From NCBI RefSeq assembly GCF_947623445.1, contig NC_135242.1:19344001-19408000 (forward strand): 64,000 nt of DNA. The letters run 5' to 3'. The position numbers and the translations under genes were made by a program. The notes under the pieces are model-generated. The model was not told the origin of the DNA. It worked only from the letters and a program-made list of their open reading frames with translations, and searched no databases. The DNA is from Clavelina lepadiformis. Its lineage: Eukaryota; Chordata; Ascidiacea; Aplousobranchia; Clavelinidae. Below, in pieces: positions 61,101 through 64,000 of this stretch (position 1 is the first letter of the stretch; every line of letters starts with the position of its first letter).

Positions 61101-64000
61101 TCTGAAGACACACACAGAAATAGCAAAGTGCCAAAATAAAGATTGACTCAAAGGGACTTGGGCAGGGCGAGTTCAGAAACAGTCAACAAAAGAGCTTTCA
61201 TAAAATATGAACTCTTCACTTATAAGCTTAAAAATGCTCTTTTGAGGGACTTTCTTTTATGAGCAGCATCTGGAATTTCTCTTTTCAAACTCCAGCAATA
61301 GTCGGCCATCATATGACAATCCCACCGACCTTGATAACGTTCCTCCATAATTTTAATATCCTGGTGGAAACGTTCACCCTGTTCTTCACTAACTTTCCCA
61401 AGGTTTTCTGGAAACTCATCCGCATGGCTCTTCAAGTAGTGAACTTTGATGCTCATCCTGCATCCCAAATCTTCAAAACTAAGCAGTAGCTCCCTTAAGA
61501 GATCTTTATAATTTTCTGCTTTTCTGTTTCCCAAAAAATTTCTCACAACAGCACCGAAAGCATTCCAAGCTCTAGCCTCGAATGGCAACATTGATTTTAC
61601 AAATTTTTCATCCTTTAACAATTGCCTGATTTGTGGTCCATTGAAAATCCCAGCTCTTTTTTTCTCTTCACTGAGACCAGGAAAAGCATAACATATATAC
61701 TTAAAACACTCTCCTTCATGATCCAGAGCTTTTACATATTGTTTCATGAGACCAAGTTTGATGTGAAGAGGAGGCAAGAGGATCTTTTTGATATCAACTA
61801 ACTGATCACGTATGATATTTTTGTCTCCAGGTGTCAAGGTAAGCCTTGGAGGCCACTCTTCTTTCTTCCAGTGCTGATCCTTGGCCCTGCTGTCCCAGTA
61901 GCATAGGAAACATGGGTATTTGGTGTAGCCACTTTGTTGCCCCAGCAAAAAGTTCACCATTTTTAAATCTACACAGATGAGCCAACTATGCTCATGGTAC
62001 TTGAACTTTTCAAGAACGGTTTTGATGTTCTGATACTCTTCTTTCATTGTCACCGAATGTCCTATAGGAATAGAACCGTACACGTTACCATTGTGAAGTA
62101 GAACACACTTCAAACTTCGTTTGGAGCTATCAATGAAAAGTCTCCATTCGTCTGCATCATACTGTGGTAATCCCATTTCTAGAAGAAGCCTTTCTATATT
62201 GTTGCAATAAACGAAATCATTGTGGGAAGCAAAATATGGAAGCAGTTCTTCTTCTCGTTTGCGAAAAAATGTCACGCTTGTACCAGCTTTGAGAAGTTTC
62301 CTTTCCTGTAGCCTTGATGCCAAAAACTCCGCCGATTGCTTAGGCAAATACAAATCTCTCACTAAATCATTTAATTCCATCTGATTAAACTGGGAAGGCT
62401 TGTCTGACAGATCCTCGGGTGCTGGTTGAAAAATTTCACTTTCTCCTTCACTAAACGATGCTTCTGAAGAAGAAATAGCCTCTTCGTGTAGTTCTGGAAG
62501 TGATATAAATACTGGCAGTGGCTTTTCATCACTGTGAGGAACTGGCCGCAATGCCGAATCCAGATTTGGATATTTCAAACGATGTTTACTCTTTTTGTTA
62601 TACCCTTTCACACTAACAAGACAAAAATAACAATCGTCAACATGATTTCGTTGCTCTCGCCAAATCATGGGTATTCCAAATTTCATTTGTGAACCTTTTC
62701 CTTGCGACCAACTTCTCAGACATTCAACGCAGGTCTTGCACGCTTTATGAGGAGCCCAGCTTTTGTCCTGGTCCCCTAACTTGACTTTAAAGTAAGCAAG
62801 ATATGCCCTTTTTACAAACGTGGTAATATTGCATTGTTGAGACTTCAACATGAAGCATCCACAAATGTAACAAAATATATCCGGATCATTACAACATTTT
62901 ACTGTACATTTACTGGACATTTTACTGTAAAAAGGGTAAAATTGGTCAATTTCATAAAATAATGACACCGATAGAAAGAAAACTTGATGTGATAGAGAAA
63001 ATCTGAGTTCATTTTCGGATTCAGCGCCCCAAAATTAGCTACAATCAGTTGTCAAAACCCAAACCTGAAAAAAAAAGTTGAAATTTGTAGACCAGTGTTA
63101 TTTATTGATTACATTTGTAGGACTTTACACGGCTCCAGGAAGCGTTCGTTTTTGCTGATGTCGGCAAGACGGGAACCTTACCAGCTAAAGAACTTCGCAC
63201 GATATGCAGAGCGTTTAAGCTCCCCCTAGCGGAAGATATTCTTCAGGTTTTCATGAGCAAGTAAGTGACGTCAGCAATGGCGTAAATTGTTAAGTCTTTT
63301 CGGCGTAATTTGCGTCAGCTTATGTTTACATGACATTTAACTTCAACGTCTTGCGCAGATAACGTTATTTAGTCCGCACTTCTACATATTTACCTGTCTT
63401 CTGTTCCAGGCTTTCCGTGAAAGACGCGGTTGATTACAAGAACTTTGTTTCCAAACTGAACTGGAGAGAAAACCCCGTCGAAGCGGTTCAATATCAGCAG
63501 CTCCCAGTCAGGGTAAAACTTCTTAAATATAATCTATCGAGTTTCGATTATGTCCGCTAGCTAGCCAGTAAAAATCCATCTGTTGACCGATGTTGAATAC
63601 ACTTGACTTTTGTTAGAAACTTTGGGTTGCAATGTTTATGGTAACTTTATTTTTGTAGTTTTTTAAGTTTCAGCAAAATGATATTGGTGAAAGTTTCTTA
63701 CAGAATGTTTAATTCATCTTAGTTCGCCTTAAACGCCTGATATTTTTATTTTCAATATGAGAATGGCAAAAATGTTCTTTAAAAAATCCTGTAATTTTAT
63801 GACAGAATGTTCAATTACCTAAGGAAGGAAAGTTCCTTATAAAAAATATATAATGGCTTTTTCAAAGGTATAAAAATATTTCTGCAATTGTGTTGGTTCC
63901 ATACCTGTAATCGAGTACATTTTCTACTAGGTTTGCTAATACGACCTGTTGTTTTTAGTTCGACGCAGCTTGGATGAATGGGGAAATTTCCAAGTCTGCC
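55183..64000 (+). CDS. EFHC2: EFHC2 (three DM10 domains, EF-hand), 17 exons seen, 3' end outside window
   Basis: Exons 55183-55224, 55873-56061, 57057-57182, 57341-57471, 57654-57771, 57928-58068, 58331-58441, 58582-58689, 58798-58936, 59011-59176, 59314-59456, 59616-59812, 59984-60117, 60323-60467, 63121-63260, 63410-63512, 63959 to the edge: 725 codons, phases consistent. Human EFHC2 has 749 residues, so only about the last 20-25 should be missing. The start [27 protein letters not shown], three DM10 domains (about 75-185, 225-360, 425-535; markers [34 protein letters not shown]) and [13 protein letters not shown] match EFHC2 better than EFHC1. EF-hand-like helices follow (about 555-690). 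EFHC proteins are inner proteins of ciliary doublet microtubules by family knowledge. The donor after 58441 is weak (GTTCAC), but the junction is supported by protein alignment. The intron 60468-63120 is mostly an inserted transposon in antisense orientation. Confidence 0.95.
60656..63097 (-). mobile_element. Apparently intact DNA transposon with about 100-base inverted ends
   Basis: The two ends are inverted copies for about 100 bases, sharing TGGTCTACA, TTCAGGTTTGGGTTTTGACA and TGGGGCGCTGAATCCGAAAA in order, with one indel of about 9 bases near the tip and few substitutions. The right tip is CACTGG preceded (in its orientation) by TAA, that is TTA in the flank at 63098-63100; the left tip is slightly worn, with TTA at 60653-60655. 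A 3-base duplication and a CACTG tip fit CACTA/EnSpm-like (CMC) elements, but I cannot confirm that class. A single uninterrupted ORF fills the interior. It lies in intron 14 of EFHC2, antisense to the host. Confidence 0.9.
61220..62968 (-). CDS. Transposase-like protein of the inserted element, 582 aa
   Basis: One open frame of 582 codons; a second Met at codon 17 (62920) precedes the conserved start [13 protein letters not shown] and may be the real start. N-terminal Cys/His clusters ([12 protein letters not shown] about 25-36, then [10 protein letters not shown], then DDCYFC) look like zinc-binding motifs, followed by an acidic serine-rich stretch, [12 protein letters not shown], and a large C-terminal domain. 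Candidate catalytic acidic residues are in [18 protein letters not shown] and [12 protein letters not shown], in the order expected of an RNase H-like nuclease, but this is inference. Proteins of this kind occur as multicopy uncharacterised ORFs in insects, cnidarians and other animals, as I recall. With its intact frame and inverted ends it is a transposase candidate rather than a host gene. Confidence 0.85.
   Translation of the reverse strand: MSLFYEIDQFYPFYSKMSSKCTVKCCNDPDIFCYICGCFMLKSQQCNITTFVKRAYLAYFKVKLGDQDKSWAPHKACKTCVECLRSWSQGKGSQMKFGIPMIWREQRNHVDDCYFCLVSVKGYNKKSKHRLKYPNLDSALRPVPHSDEKPLPVFISLPELHEEAISSSEASFSEGESEIFQPAPEDLSDKPSQFNQMELNDLVRDLYLPKQSAEFLASRLQERKLLKAGTSVTFFRKREEELLPYFASHNDFVYCNNIERLLLEMGLPQYDADEWRLFIDSSKRSLKCVLLHNGNVYGSIPIGHSVTMKEEYQNIKTVLEKFKYHEHSWLICVDLKMVNFLLGQQSGYTKYPCFLCYWDSRAKDQHWKKEEWPPRLTLTPGDKNIIRDQLVDIKKILLPPLHIKLGLMKQYVKALDHEGECFKYICYAFPGLSEEKKRAGIFNGPQIRQLLKDEKFVKSMLPFEARAWNAFGAVVRNFLGNRKAENYKDLLRELLLSFEDLGCRMSIKVHYLKSHADEFPENLGKVSEEQGERFHQDIKIMEERYQGRWDCHMMADYCWSLKREIPDAAHKRKSLKRAFLSL

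Noticed and set aside
1-64000. Search for tRNA genes, rRNA and retrovirus-like or other virus-derived elements
   Set aside because: No complete tRNA cloverleaf, rRNA stretch, reverse transcriptase, integrase or capsid-like coding region was recognised by eye; weak or decayed copies could have been missed.

Overview
The window is animal nuclear DNA, AT-rich, with intron-rich genes (5 to 25 coding exons, GT-AG introns mostly 60-700 bases), AATAAA poly(A) signals and many short DNA-transposon derivatives. The proteins are of chordate/deuterostome type (CYB5D1, WDR33, EFHC2, an ABCB full transporter, SLC22, goose-type lysozyme). Together with the compact introns this suggests an invertebrate deuterostome, most likely a tunicate; species not determined. 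Exon models below were built by eye from splice signals, reading phase and remembered family sequences.

Layout: CYB5D1 (+, 438-2566) runs into WDR33 (-, 3171-7410), tail to tail. A gene-poor stretch with decayed repeats follows (7.4-13.3 kb). Then come an SLC22-family transporter (+, 13332-17144) and a secreted/ER JmjC oxygenase with an EF-hand and a C-terminal RDEL (+, 18859-22443). Next is an inverted, head-to-head pair of goose-type lysozyme genes (-, 23641-25998; +, 30184-32130) separated by about 4 kb. A second gene-poor stretch holds a pogo-like element, followed by a 25-exon ABCB/P-glycoprotein gene (+, 36764-49543), an unrecognised single-pass membrane protein (-, 51966-53434) and EFHC2 (+, 55183 to beyond the window end).

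Mobile DNA is all plain DNA-transposon type. A 2.4-kb element with about 100-base inverted ends and one intact 582-codon transposase-like ORF sits in an EFHC2 intron. A diverged, broken relative sits in an ABCB intron. There are several hAT-like MITEs with 8-base target duplications and a pogo-like element with TA duplications. No retrovirus-like or other virus-derived element was recognised.

Functionally the genes are mostly independent. Two (CYB5D1, EFHC2) belong to motile cilia, WDR33 is the AAUAAA-reading subunit of the mRNA 3'-end processing machinery, the two lysozymes are probable secreted antibacterial or digestive enzymes, and ABCB and SLC22 are efflux/uptake transporters. The observations most worth following are the ER-lumenal JmjC/EF-hand/RDEL protein, the intact but hard-to-classify transposon, and the lysozyme pair with cysteine-free catalytic domains and a 45-base coding minisatellite.
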